Positions 1 to 8,733 of a stretch of DNA of 64,000 bases are shown one piece after another. The translations under genes and the position numbers were made by a program. Position 1 is the stretch's first letter; each line of letters begins with the position of its first letter. The stretch is from Olivibacter jilunii (GTDB lineage: Bacteria > Bacteroidota > Bacteroidia > Sphingobacteriales > Sphingobacteriaceae). The notes under the pieces were generated by a model. That model was not told the origin of the DNA. It saw only the letters and a list, made by a program, of their open reading frames with translations, and made no database searches. The stretch lies in NCBI RefSeq assembly GCF_900607235.1, contig NZ_LR027849.1:1116001-1180000 (forward strand). The letters run 5' to 3'.

Positions 1-1
1 G

Positions 2-1066
2 CCTATCGTAGAACAACATTTAACAATGCATCAAATAGATTTCGAATACGGAAAGCGGGATGCGTTTCAAAATATTGTCAGCAGTGCCATTGCGCTGGAT
101 ATAACGGCTAATACCTCTTGGTTAAATCTGGAAAAATATCGTTTCATATTGGAAAGCTTCCATTTTGTGCCCCGGCTTAAAATTAATTTATCGGATCCTA
201 AACAGGCTATGGTTCCCCTCTTTACAGGGCATTTAAATTTCGTCGCTTCTGAATATACGGATTATTGGTATTTATACCTACGCAGCGAACAAAATAGACA
301 CGAGCTCGAAAAATGGCCTACATTAATTCATTCGTCGGACCTTCCTAAACTTAGTAAATTTATTGAGAGCAAATGGCAGAAAAATCCGAAATTACTACTG
401 CCCGATTTAATCGTAGGTTTGGCGGAGTATCTAAAACTGGATAGTATTGTAAGCAATGACGAACTGAAATTGCCGGACACATTTTTTCCCTATTATGAAG
501 GGCTTAACAATGTTGACGAAACCAACCTATGGCTTGGCTTATATTGGCGTAACAATAGATTTGATATCGAATTTCTAAAAAAATCCTGCACATTATGTAT
601 TGAAAGTGGTATTCCGTTTATTTATATCAGTCCATGGAAATCTTTTGTGATTAAGGGAATAAAGTCTACGCACCAGTTAAAATGGGAAAAGTTAATGGGA
701 CAAATGGGGATTAATATGCGACATTCCAGTTTAGAGTTAAATTGGCACATTCCGGTACTAGATGAAGAAGCGTTACTATTAAAGAGATACCTAGTTCAAG
801 AGCTTGACCAACAGGACATATGTACCCATGGTCTTACATTTACCATTGAAACGGCTGAAGACAAAAGATGGTTTACAAGTATTGTCATACAAAAAGACAA
901 TATATTAAGCAGCCATCATTTGGCAGCATATAATGTGTTATATGCTAAGGGCTTTAACCCCAACAGTACCATCTATTACAGTTACGCAAAATTAGTGGGT
1001 AAGGAAATTTTACCAGCCTTGCTTATTGAATTAAGTAAACTCTATTATAAACGGTTCAGAATATAA
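2..1066 (+). CDS. Partial gene, C-terminal part of a probable nitrite/sulfite-reductase-like (rubredoxin-family) protein
   Basis: The frame is open from base 2, so the gene almost certainly begins outside the window; the first internal ATG is at 26. About 355 residues are visible, soluble, with no signal peptide or membrane segment. Motifs such as LGLYWRNNRFD, SPWKSFVIKGI and LELNWHIP remind me, from memory, of Bacteroidota proteins in assimilatory nitrate clusters that have a sulfite/nitrite-reductase ferredoxin-like fold and often end in a rubredoxin domain. Here the protein stops after YYKRFRI with no CxxC rubredoxin motifs. The molybdopterin genes that follow fit a nitrate-reductase context, because nitrate reductase needs Mo cofactor. 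The family assignment is an inference, and the protein could equally be an uncharacterised one. Confidence 0.45.
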   Translation, partial: PIVEQHLTMHQIDFEYGKRDAFQNIVSSAIALDITANTSWLNLEKYRFILESFHFVPRLKINLSDPKQAMVPLFTGHLNFVASEYTDYWYLYLRSEQNRHELEKWPTLIHSSDLPKLSKFIESKWQKNPKLLLPDLIVGLAEYLKLDSIVSNDELKLPDTFFPYYEGLNNVDETNLWLGLYWRNNRFDIEFLKKSCTLCIESGIPFIYISPWKSFVIKGIKSTHQLKWEKLMGQMGINMRHSSLELNWHIPVLDEEALLLKRYLVQELDQQDICTHGLTFTIETAEDKRWFTSIVIQKDNILSSHHLAAYNVLYAKGFNPNSTIYYSYAKLVGKEILPALLIELSKLYYKRFRI

Positions 1067-1388
1067 AGGACCTAGCTGCCCTTGATTATTCATCCTGTTA
1101 TGCTTAATTAATGATATGTAACATTCTTAACCGGTTGTAAAAATTTGTGCTAAAAAAAATTATTTTTGATAGAGGCTTCCTGTGCTATAGGCAAAATAAT
1201 AACAATCTCATAGGTTTTGTGGCCGCGGTCCGGCAAGCTGTTGAAATATTTTGCAGTTCACTTTCGGTTCAAATCCAACTTGTCGATGTAGCCAAATTGG
1301 AGAAAAGCTAACGGAAAACTAACTGAAAAAGAGTATACAGTGATGTTGAATTGCCTTGACGTGCAGCCATTTAAAAAATGTTTTTTGC
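1067..1388 (+). other. 322-bp leader/intergenic region before the Mo-cofactor operon
   Basis: No convincing gene is present. A TAnnTTTG-type -7 box (TATTTTTG, 1161-1168) with a TTG at 1135-1137 could be the operon promoter, leaving a leader of about 215 nt. The leader contains a small GC-rich inverted repeat (GCCG-CGGTC-CGGC) near 1222-1235, embedded in AT-rich sequence. This could be a structured 5' UTR, but I cannot match it to a known riboswitch class. Confidence 0.35.
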
Positions 1389-2576
1389 ATGAAAGAATTA
1401 CCGATATATTTAGATTATTGCGCAACGACACCCTGTGATCCAAGAGTTTTGGAAAGGATGCTGCCTTATTTTACTGACTATTTCGGCAATGCTGCTAGTA
1501 AAGACCACCATTACGGATGGATGGCAAAAGATGCGGTCGAATTAGCAAGAGAACAAGTAGCTGATCTAATTGGTTCAAAACCAAATCAAGTGATATTTAC
1601 TTCCGGTGCTACGGAATCTGTTAATTTGGCATTAAAAGGACTGATGGAAGGAACTAACCGAAAGCGCAGCCATATCATAACAACAAAAGTCGAGCATGAG
1701 GCCGTGTTAGATTCGTGTAGGTACCTCGAGCAGCAAGGAAATACGATTACATATCTCGACGTTGATAAAGAGGGGGGGCTTTCGCTTGAAGCATTGGAAC
1801 ACGCCATTACGCCCGAAACGCTTGCCATTTCAATTATGTACGCAAACAATGAAACAGGCGTGGTTAATCCGGTAAAAGAAATAGGCGCTATTGCACGGAA
1901 ACATCAAGTTAAGTTCGTATGTGACGCTACACAAGCCGTAGGGAAAATCCCCGTTGATGTTCAAGCGGATGAAATCGATCTGTTATGTTTTTCGGCACAC
2001 AAAATATATGGACCTAAAGGAGTAGGAGCACTTTTCATTAACGAGAAATCACAAAAGCCACTTGTTTTTAAGCAACAGCACGGAGGATCTCAGGAACGGG
2101 GTCATCGCGGTGGCACATTGAATATACCAGGCATCGTTGGCTTTGGTCAGGCTGCAGCTATATGTAAAGAGGAGATGAATGACGAGGGAGCTCGCCTACA
2201 ATCGCTTCGAAATCGTTTTGAGGAATCACTCCTGGAAAAGGTAGCAGGCTCCACTGTCAATGGAAGAATAAACAGGTTACCTCATATAAGCAATATACGG
2301 TTCCCCGGGGTGGATGCAGAAAGATTATTACTGAAAGTTTCCAAATATTTAGCTCTAAGTCGTGGCAGCGCCTGTTCGGGGCTAATGCAGAAAGAATCGC
2401 ATGTGTTAAAGGCGATGGGTTTAAGTAGGGAAGAAGCCGGCCAAGCGATTCGCATAAGTTTGGGTAGGTTTACAAAAATGGAAGACGTGGTATATGCTAT
2501 TAACGTATTAACCGATGCTGTAGAAGAAGCATTATCGGGAAATGGATTAAGCGTATTAAAACCGCTAACTTTATAA
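1389..2576 (+). CDS. Cysteine desulfurase (NifS/IscS-like), probably for Mo-cofactor sulfuration
   Basis: A PLP-dependent class V aminotransferase-fold enzyme of 395 residues that releases sulfur from cysteine as an enzyme persulfide. It has the N-terminal YLDYCATTP motif, the PLP lysine in SAHKIYGPKG (K205) and the persulfide cysteine in SACSG (C329). I chose the ATG at 1389 because the protein then begins with the conserved MKELPIYLD; a TTG at 1356 would add 11 poorly conserved residues. It sits 5 bp before xdhC. In other bacteria NifS-type proteins sulfurate the Mo cofactor of xanthine-oxidase family enzymes with XdhC, so that role is inferred here. General Fe-S assembly is less likely, because no iscU-like gene is nearby. 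Confidence 0.92.
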   Translation: MKELPIYLDYCATTPCDPRVLERMLPYFTDYFGNAASKDHHYGWMAKDAVELAREQVADLIGSKPNQVIFTSGATESVNLALKGLMEGTNRKRSHIITTKVEHEAVLDSCRYLEQQGNTITYLDVDKEGGLSLEALEHAITPETLAISIMYANNETGVVNPVKEIGAIARKHQVKFVCDATQAVGKIPVDVQADEIDLLCFSAHKIYGPKGVGALFINEKSQKPLVFKQQHGGSQERGHRGGTLNIPGIVGFGQAAAICKEEMNDEGARLQSLRNRFEESLLEKVAGSTVNGRINRLPHISNIRFPGVDAERLLLKVSKYLALSRGSACSGLMQKESHVLKAMGLSREEAGQAIRISLGRFTKMEDVVYAINVLTDAVEEALSGNGLSVLKPLTL

Positions 2577-2581
2577 ATTTC

Positions 2582-3763
2582 ATGAAAGAAATAAGGCAAA
2601 TCTTAAGAGCATATGATATAGCTTGTCAAAAGGGACAGCGTGTAGCCTTGGCGACGGTTGTACACGTCGACGGATCCTCTTACAGAGGGCCGGGTGCGAG
2701 GATGCTGGTGAGTGAAGATGGCACCCTTACCGGCGCCATTAGTGGCGGTTGCTTAGAAGGAGACGCTCTACGAAAGGCGCTTATGGCTATTGCGGAACAA
2801 AGACCGCTATTGGCAACCTATGATACGAGCGACGACGAGGATGCTATTTTTGGCATGGGGCTAGGCTGTAATGGTATTATCCGCATATTGATTGAACCTA
2901 TCAATACAAATGATGATGCGAACCCAATTGAACTTCTGAGAAAAGCCGCAGACACGCGAGAACCAAGCGTGATCGTTACTTTTTTCTCCTTAGACGACAA
3001 ATGGAATCCCTTACAAGGAACCTATTTGCTGATGAAAAACAATAAGATGGTTGTTAAGTCCGGCGCACTACCCCTATCAATTGATATTTTCTTACATGAT
3101 ATCAATAAAACACTTGAACATAAGCATACGTATCTTGTAAAATACAACATTTCGACGACGTCTTCAAACCACAAAGAACTCACGGCAATTTTTGAATATT
3201 TAGCTCCCGATATTTCCTTAGTGATCGCGGGGGCGGGAAATGATGTTTTTCCGTTAATAGACATGGCTGAAGTGTTAGGTTGGCAGATTACATTAATCGA
3301 CGGCCGACCGGCTTATGCAACAGCATCACGTTTTCCATCCTGTCATCTAATTGTTGCTGATGCCGATAAGGCATTGCATGAGGTTTTATTAGATGACAGG
3401 ACAGCTGTCGTCTTAATGACTCATAACTATCAATATGACAAAAGCTTGCTAAACTCCTTACTATCAGAAAACAGAGTACCCTATATCGGCATGCTGGGTC
3501 CAAAAAAGAAAAAGCACAGCATGTTAACGGAATTACGTGAAGCCGGTGCCCATTGGCAAGAAGAGGCTTTAATTCATTTGTATAGCCCCATGGGGTTGAA
3601 TATAGGCGCAGAAACACCGGAGGAGATAGCGCTGTCTGTAATTGCCGAAATAAAAGCTATTTTTGCTAGGAGAGATGGCGGGTCTTTACGGGATTATCCC
3701 GGAAAAATCCATAACCGAAACGATGAGATTGTCATATCGGATAACAAGCAATTTATAGGATAG
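2582..3763 (+). CDS. xdhC: XdhC/CoxI family Mo-cofactor insertion factor
   Basis: This 393-residue protein has the two parts of the XdhC family: an N-terminal CoxI region with VDGSSYRGPGARMLVSEDG and GAISGGCLEGD, and a C-terminal Rossmann-like XdhC_C domain beginning near residue 215 (LVIAGAGNDVFPL). XdhC proteins bind Mo cofactor, protect it during sulfuration and hand it to xanthine-dehydrogenase family apoenzymes. It lies between a cysteine desulfurase and a MocA-like nucleotidyltransferase, a common grouping for maturation of such enzymes. No molybdoenzyme subunit is in this window, so its client must be encoded elsewhere, perhaps upstream. Confidence 0.92.
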   Translation: MKEIRQILRAYDIACQKGQRVALATVVHVDGSSYRGPGARMLVSEDGTLTGAISGGCLEGDALRKALMAIAEQRPLLATYDTSDDEDAIFGMGLGCNGIIRILIEPINTNDDANPIELLRKAADTREPSVIVTFFSLDDKWNPLQGTYLLMKNNKMVVKSGALPLSIDIFLHDINKTLEHKHTYLVKYNISTTSSNHKELTAIFEYLAPDISLVIAGAGNDVFPLIDMAEVLGWQITLIDGRPAYATASRFPSCHLIVADADKALHEVLLDDRTAVVLMTHNYQYDKSLLNSLLSENRVPYIGMLGPKKKKHSMLTELREAGAHWQEEALIHLYSPMGLNIGAETPEEIALSVIAEIKAIFARRDGGSLRDYPGKIHNRNDEIVISDNKQFIG

Positions 3764-3772
3764 TAATCAAAG

Positions 3773-4411
3773 GTGAAAAATATACAGAATGGAATTATTT
3801 TATTAGCGGCCGGTTCCTCTCAACGCATTGGTAGGCCGAAACAACTGCTATCTTATCGCGGGAGTACTTTGGTTCGCCGGAGTGTTCAGATTGCTGAAGC
3901 AACGAATCCTGCTGCATTAGTCGTCGTGTTGGGTGCAGCTGCAGATCTCGTAAAAGACGAAATACGAGGACAAAAGATTAACCTTGTTTATAATCCCGAT
4001 TTTAAAAATGGAATTGCCTCCTCCATCCGGTGTGGAGTTGATTATCTCTTAAAACATTATGCGGCAATCGAGAACATAATTATTATGGTATGTGATCAGC
4101 CTTATGTAAGCAAGAAACATATAAACAGACTGATGGAAGAGCAGCGAAAAACAGATGCAAAAATAGTTGCGAGCTCATACGCGGATCAACTGGGCGTGCC
4201 TGCTCTGTTCAATAAAACATTGTTCAACGAGCTGACTCTCTTAACAGGAGATATAGGAGCAAAAAAACTCATCCAAAAACACAGAGCAGAAGCAATAGCC
4301 ATTCCGCTGTCGTACGGTGAAATAGATGTGGATACAGAAGAGGCTTACACACGTCTAATTGCCTCAACGATTGAAAAAAAGCAATTAAAACAGCGAAAAA
4401 ATGATAGTTGA
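3773..4411 (+). CDS. MocA/MobA-like molybdopterin nucleotidyltransferase
   Basis: A 212-residue NTP_transf_3 protein. The N-terminal LLAAGSSQRIGRPKQLL is the nucleotide-binding signature of MobA/MocA enzymes, and VCDQPY (around residue 105) matches the metal-binding DQP motif. MocA makes the cytosine-dinucleotide form of Mo cofactor used by xanthine-oxidase family enzymes, and XdhC next door supports MocA over MobA. The start is GTG at 3773, 10 bp after xdhC; no ATG lies upstream of the signature. The 3' end overlaps moaA by 11 bp, implying translational coupling. Confidence 0.85.
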   Translation: MKNIQNGIILLAAGSSQRIGRPKQLLSYRGSTLVRRSVQIAEATNPAALVVVLGAAADLVKDEIRGQKINLVYNPDFKNGIASSIRCGVDYLLKHYAAIENIIIMVCDQPYVSKKHINRLMEEQRKTDAKIVASSYADQLGVPALFNKTLFNELTLLTGDIGAKKLIQKHRAEAIAIPLSYGEIDVDTEEAYTRLIASTIEKKQLKQRKNDS

Positions 4412-5381
4412 TAGATACAATAGGGTACATGATTATTTGCGGATATCGTTAACTGATAGATGCAACCTGCGCTGCTTTTACTGTATGCCCGAAGAGAGTT
4501 ACGACTTTACGCCGATGAAACATTTAATGTCCGCAACCGAGTTAGAAATCATAGCTGGTCATTTTGTCCGATTAGGTGTAAATAAAATTCGACTTACGGG
4601 AGGAGAGCCGATGGTTAGAAGTGATTTTGGCGACATCATTTTGCGACTGGCGAAGCTGCCTGTAAGCTTGCATATTACAACCAATGCCATTCTATTAGAT
4701 CGTTATTTTGATGTTTTACGAAAGGCGCGTATTGGCACACTTAATATTAGCTTGGACACCCTATCAGCCGAAAAGTTCAAAAGGTTAACCCGAAGAGATA
4801 AATTCGATTTAACTATGCGAAATATTCATATGGCGCTACAACAAGGTTTTCAGGTCAAAATCAATATGGTGGTGATGAGGGATTTTAATGAAGATGAAAT
4901 ATTGGATTTTGTGGCATGGACAAAAGAGGAAAGTTTGGATGTACGATTTATTGAATTTATGCCTTTTGAAGGTAATAAATGGACAAGCAATCAAGTATTC
5001 AGCCTCAAAGAAATCGTAAGTCTCGTTGAATCAAAACACAAAATTCAAGTGATTGAAGGATCATTACACGACACGGCCAAACATTATAAAATCAGTGGGC
5101 ATAAGGGGCGGTTTTCAGTTATTAGTACAATGAGTGCGCCGTTTTGTGAAGGGTGTAATCGCTTACGATTAACCGCCGATGGAAAAATGAAGAATTGTTT
5201 ATTCTCAAAAAATGAGAGTGATTTATTGAGCGCCCTGAGAGATGGTTTACCGCTCGAACCGTTAATTTTACAAAACATATCAACAAAAGCAGAAAAATTA
5301 GGCGGACAATTTAGCGTAGATTTCAGCAAGCTTAAGCAGGAGAGCCTCAAAAATAGAAGCATGATTAGTATCGGAGGCTAA
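4401..5381 (+). CDS. moaA: GTP 3',8-cyclase MoaA
   Basis: A radical-SAM enzyme of 326 residues that, with MoaC, converts GTP to cyclic pyranopterin monophosphate, the first step of Mo-cofactor synthesis. The radical-SAM cluster motif is DRCNLRCFYCMP (C21, C25, C28). The second 4Fe-4S cluster, which binds GTP, is C249, C252 and C266 (FCEGCNRLR, then KNCLF). LTGGEP is present, and the protein ends in the Gly-Gly tail typical of MoaA (SIGG). Its start lies within the end of the mocA-like gene, so the two are probably translated together. Confidence 0.97.
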   Translation: MIVDRYNRVHDYLRISLTDRCNLRCFYCMPEESYDFTPMKHLMSATELEIIAGHFVRLGVNKIRLTGGEPMVRSDFGDIILRLAKLPVSLHITTNAILLDRYFDVLRKARIGTLNISLDTLSAEKFKRLTRRDKFDLTMRNIHMALQQGFQVKINMVVMRDFNEDEILDFVAWTKEESLDVRFIEFMPFEGNKWTSNQVFSLKEIVSLVESKHKIQVIEGSLHDTAKHYKISGHKGRFSVISTMSAPFCEGCNRLRLTADGKMKNCLFSKNESDLLSALRDGLPLEPLILQNISTKAEKLGGQFSVDFSKLKQESLKNRSMISIGG

Positions 5382-5402
5382 TAGACAAATAAATACAGAT
5401 AT

Positions 5403-6602
5403 ATGGATCGATTGATTAGCGTTGAGGAAGCAAAAAACATAATTAATGAGCAGCAAATTAAGAAGAAAATTCTTCGTGTGCCTGTTCAAGACGCCTTGGG
5501 AAAAGTCTTGGCAACTGATTTATATGCTCCGATTGATATTCCTGCATTTCATCAATCTTCGATGGATGGCTACGCTTTTTCCTTTAAGTATTGGAAACAA
5601 GAACAATCACTTTCTGTAACCCATGAGATTCCTGCAGGAAGTAAGGGGCCGCTTCGGGTACCGGAAACCAATGCGGCACGTATTTTTACCGGTGCTGCAC
5701 TTCCTTTAGGCGTAGATACGGTTGTCAAGCAAGAATTAATTGAACTAAAAGATAATCAGATTGTAATCAAAGATCCGTCTATTTCCTTAGGCGATAACGT
5801 GAGATTAAAAGGCTCGGAAATCAAAGAGGGAGAGCAAGCTGTGGCCGCCGGTACCGTGCTTGGCCCGGCTACCATTGGCTTTTTATGTGGAATTGGTCTG
5901 TCCGAGGTTGATATATTCGCGTCACCTTCCGTCGCTGTTATTGTTACAGGCGATGAACTTAAACAGCCGGGTACGCCCCTTGCTCATGGTGAAGTATATG
6001 AGGCATCTTCTGCTATGTTATCAGCTGCCTTGCTGCAAATGGGAATAAACAGAGTTAAAACATATTATGTGAAAGATAACTTAGATGACACAATTATCCA
6101 GCTACAAAACGCATTGGCATTTGCAGACGTGATAATTCTTACAGGTGGTGTAAGCGTTGGAGATTACGATTTTGTGGTAAGGGCAGCTGAAGCATGTGAA
6201 GTAGAAAAGCTTTTTCATAAGATTAAACAGCGCCCCGGAAAGCCGTTATTTTTCGGAAGGAAGTCAGAACAAATGGTCTTTGGACTGCCCGGAAATCCCT
6301 CATCTGTTTTAACCTGTTTTTACGAGTACGTTTGGCCGGCACTACGCTCCTTTGGAGGACACGAAAAGCAATTGAAGACATTAAAGGTACCCTTACGAAT
6401 ATCGTATACAAAAAATAATCAATTAATACACTTCTTGAAAGGATATTACGATAATGATAAAGTCACCATACTCCATGCGCAGGAATCTTATAGGCTACGC
6501 TCGTTCGCTATGGCCAATTGCCTTGTTGTACTGAATGAGGAAATGAAAACCTATTTAGAAGAGGAGTTGGTTGAAATACATTTAATTCCCACTTATGGAT
6601 AA
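5403..6602 (+). CDS. moeA: Molybdopterin molybdenumtransferase MoeA
   Basis: This 399-residue protein inserts molybdate into adenylylated molybdopterin. Typical MoeA features are visible: an N-terminal LxDALGKVLATD segment, the conserved QSSMDGYAF motif, a MoCF-fold domain with VIVTGDEL and LTGGVSVGDYDF, and FGLPGNPSS near residue 295. The length matches the family. It follows moaA by about 20 bp and its end overlaps the next start by 8 bp, so it is inside the same transcription unit. Confidence 0.96.
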   Translation: MDRLISVEEAKNIINEQQIKKKILRVPVQDALGKVLATDLYAPIDIPAFHQSSMDGYAFSFKYWKQEQSLSVTHEIPAGSKGPLRVPETNAARIFTGAALPLGVDTVVKQELIELKDNQIVIKDPSISLGDNVRLKGSEIKEGEQAVAAGTVLGPATIGFLCGIGLSEVDIFASPSVAVIVTGDELKQPGTPLAHGEVYEASSAMLSAALLQMGINRVKTYYVKDNLDDTIIQLQNALAFADVIILTGGVSVGDYDFVVRAAEACEVEKLFHKIKQRPGKPLFFGRKSEQMVFGLPGNPSSVLTCFYEYVWPALRSFGGHEKQLKTLKVPLRISYTKNNQLIHFLKGYYDNDKVTILHAQESYRLRSFAMANCLVVLNEEMKTYLEEELVEIHLIPTYG

Positions 6603-7335
6603 TTTATTGGTATTTTACATAGTACTGTTTGCAGTTGCTTTTTTATATTCTTCCGTCGGACACGGCGGAGCTAGTGGCTACCTTGCCCTTATGGCTTTGT
6701 TCGGGATTACGCCTGCCGTAATGAAACCAACCGCCCTCATGCTTAATCTCTTCGTAGCACTTACTTCATTCACATATTATTATAAGGGAAAATATTTTAA
6801 TAGTAGATTATTCTGGCCGCTCGCATTAGCTTCTATACCAATGGCTTTCGTGGGAGGAAGTATGGTGGTTCATGCCGATCTTTATAAAAAGCTATTAGGT
6901 ATATTTCTACTCATCCCGATCATTCGTTTTTTATTTTTTAAAGATATAGAAGTAGATGAAACAAAAAAGCCGGCTATAGGTTGGTTGCTCTTGATTGGAG
7001 GAAGTATAGGTTTCTTGTCGGGATTGCTGGGAATAGGAGGTGGGGTCATACTCTCACCCATCTTATTATTGCTAGCCTGGACAAATCAAAAACAAACGGC
7101 GGCCATCAGTGCCTTATTTATTTTTGTAAATTCGTTATCAGGTTTGTTCGGTCAAATAACAAAGGGTATAACGTTTAGCCCGGATATGGTCAGTTATGTG
7201 CTTGTTGCCTTTACAGGAGGATTATTTGGCTCCTATTTTGGTGCCTTGCGTTTTCAACAATCAGCAATCAAGTTATTACTGGCCTTAGTTCTGATGGTCG
7301 CGTCCTTCAAATTATTTTTACCTAATTTGATATAA
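6595..7335 (+). CDS. TSUP (TauE/SafE) family membrane permease
   Basis: A hydrophobic 246-residue protein with about eight predicted membrane segments and the two family motifs: SSVGHGGASGYLALMALFGI near the N-terminus and GLLGIGGGVILSP in the second half. TSUP proteins move sulfur-containing anions such as sulfite, sulfoacetate or thiosulfate across the inner membrane, and some are proposed to handle other oxyanions. Its position inside the cofactor operon, overlapping moeA by 8 bp, suggests an oxyanion or sulfur role linked to molybdopterin metabolism. The substrate cannot be read from the sequence. No ModABC molybdate transporter is in view. Confidence 0.85.
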   Translation: MDNLLVFYIVLFAVAFLYSSVGHGGASGYLALMALFGITPAVMKPTALMLNLFVALTSFTYYYKGKYFNSRLFWPLALASIPMAFVGGSMVVHADLYKKLLGIFLLIPIIRFLFFKDIEVDETKKPAIGWLLLIGGSIGFLSGLLGIGGGVILSPILLLLAWTNQKQTAAISALFIFVNSLSGLFGQITKGITFSPDMVSYVLVAFTGGLFGSYFGALRFQQSAIKLLLALVLMVASFKLFLPNLI

Positions 7336-7336
7336 A

Positions 7337-7570
7337 ATGTCTATTTCAATATTATTCTTTGGTCAATTAACCGATATTACAGGTTGTTCGCAATTGAAAA
7401 TGGATCATGTCGAAGACACAGATCAACTGAACGCCGTTTTAACGGACCAATATCCTTTGCTTGCACAGACCAAGTATGTAATTGCAATCAACAAGAAAAT
7501 CATTAGAACGAAAGTAGCACTATCCCACGAAGTAGAAGTAGCTTTACTTCCACCGTTCTCGGGAGGATAA
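7337..7570 (+). CDS. moaD: Molybdopterin synthase sulfur-carrier subunit MoaD
   Basis: A 77-residue ubiquitin-fold protein ending in PPFSGG. The terminal Gly-Gly is adenylylated by MoeB and then thiocarboxylated, supplying the sulfur of the dithiolene. The length and beginning (ISILFFGQLTDITG) fit MoaD. It lies directly between the TSUP permease and moeB. Its partner MoaE, the catalytic subunit, is not in the window and may be encoded upstream. Confidence 0.93.
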   Translation: MSISILFFGQLTDITGCSQLKMDHVEDTDQLNAVLTDQYPLLAQTKYVIAINKKIIRTKVALSHEVEVALLPPFSGG

Positions 7571-7582
7571 AAAGGTGAGAAA

Positions 7583-8680
7583 ATGGAAAAAGACATAATC
7601 GAGCGTTATCACCGACAAATTATTTTAAACGAGTTTGGCGTTGCAGGACAGAAGAAACTTTTGCAATCGTCAGTACTTATGATCGGAGCTGGCGGACTGG
7701 GATGTCCTGCTTTACTTTATTTAACTGCCGCAGGTCTTGGGAGAATCGGTATCGTAGACGATGGATTAATTGAGTTGAGTAACCTCCATAGGCAAATATT
7801 ATACGGAACGCAAGATATTGGGAAGAAGAAAGTTGATTGCGCTAAAAGTGTGCTTCTACAGGTAAACCCGGGAGTTGAGATTGATTTATTCGACGAAAGG
7901 ATCACCTCTGTGAATGCGCTGGATATTATAGCAGATTATGACATTGTAATTGACGGTACCGATAACTTTGAAACTCGCTATATGATCAATGACGCCTGCG
8001 CTATTCTGGAAAAACCACTGATTTACGGAGCTGTATCTAAATACGAGGGTCAAGTCGCTATTTTTGCAAATGGTATACATTACCGTGATATCTTCCCCTC
8101 TCCTCCGCGAAATGGGGAGATTATGAACTGTAGTGAAGCTGGCGTTTTAAACATATTACCCGGCATTATCGGCAATTTTCAAGCAAATGAGTGTATTAAG
8201 CTGGTAACCGGGATCGGTGAGCCACTTATAGGAAAACTTTTAACCTATAACGCGCTAAATAACCAAAGTTATACGATAGAAATTGACAGCACTGAGTTGA
8301 GCAGTCAATTAAAACCAAAAAGCCAAGAAGATTTTCGAAAAATTGACTACGGATATTTGTGTTCTGCGCCAATTGCAAGCGTAGAAGAAATCAATTCCGA
8401 TCAATTGGCTGCATTATACATGAACGACCAAGTAGATATTGTAGATGTGCGCGAGATTTCCGAGAAACCAAAAATCACTAAATACAATCATCTAAGAATC
8501 CCGTTGTCTACTTTAAAGGACCAGGTCAAATTGATTCAAAAAGATACTGTTGTGTTTGTCTGTCAGAGCGGAAAGCGCAGCTTATTTGCTGCCGAACAGT
8601 ATAAAGAAATCGTAGAGGTGCAGCAGAAGAGAGTTTATAGTTTGAAAGGAGGGGTAAGCTCATTGGCATGTCCGGTTTAA
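7583..8680 (+). CDS. moeB: Molybdopterin-synthase adenylyltransferase MoeB with C-terminal rhodanese domain
   Basis: An E1-like ThiF/MoeB domain occupies residues 1 to about 245: the nucleotide-binding GAGGLGCPALLYL, the LSNLHRQILY arginine motif and the cysteine motif NCSEAGVL (C183). A rhodanese domain follows to the C-terminus with active-site CQSGKRS (C327). The enzyme activates the MoaD C-terminus and probably loads sulfur onto it. The CxxC pairs that bind zinc in E. coli MoeB are absent: the usual YRCLFP is YRDIFP here. The end of the protein, SLACPV, gives a slightly short rhodanese domain. The gene follows moaD by 12 bp. Confidence 0.93.
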   Translation: MEKDIIERYHRQIILNEFGVAGQKKLLQSSVLMIGAGGLGCPALLYLTAAGLGRIGIVDDGLIELSNLHRQILYGTQDIGKKKVDCAKSVLLQVNPGVEIDLFDERITSVNALDIIADYDIVIDGTDNFETRYMINDACAILEKPLIYGAVSKYEGQVAIFANGIHYRDIFPSPPRNGEIMNCSEAGVLNILPGIIGNFQANECIKLVTGIGEPLIGKLLTYNALNNQSYTIEIDSTELSSQLKPKSQEDFRKIDYGYLCSAPIASVEEINSDQLAALYMNDQVDIVDVREISEKPKITKYNHLRIPLSTLKDQVKLIQKDTVVFVCQSGKRSLFAAEQYKEIVEVQQKRVYSLKGGVSSLACPV

Positions 8681-8733
8681 TCTCGTGATGTTACCTAATA
8701 AAAAAAGCTTATTGAAAAAAACAGAGAAGTAAA

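Noticed and set aside
1266-1285. A GGTTCAAATCC string that resembles a tRNA T-loop
   Set aside because: The flanking arms do not pair as a T-stem, and no acceptor, D or anticodon arms can be formed around it.
3288-3617. A 109-codon minus-strand frame inside xdhC
   Set aside because: It is a shadow of the XdhC Rossmann domain, with no domain or start context.
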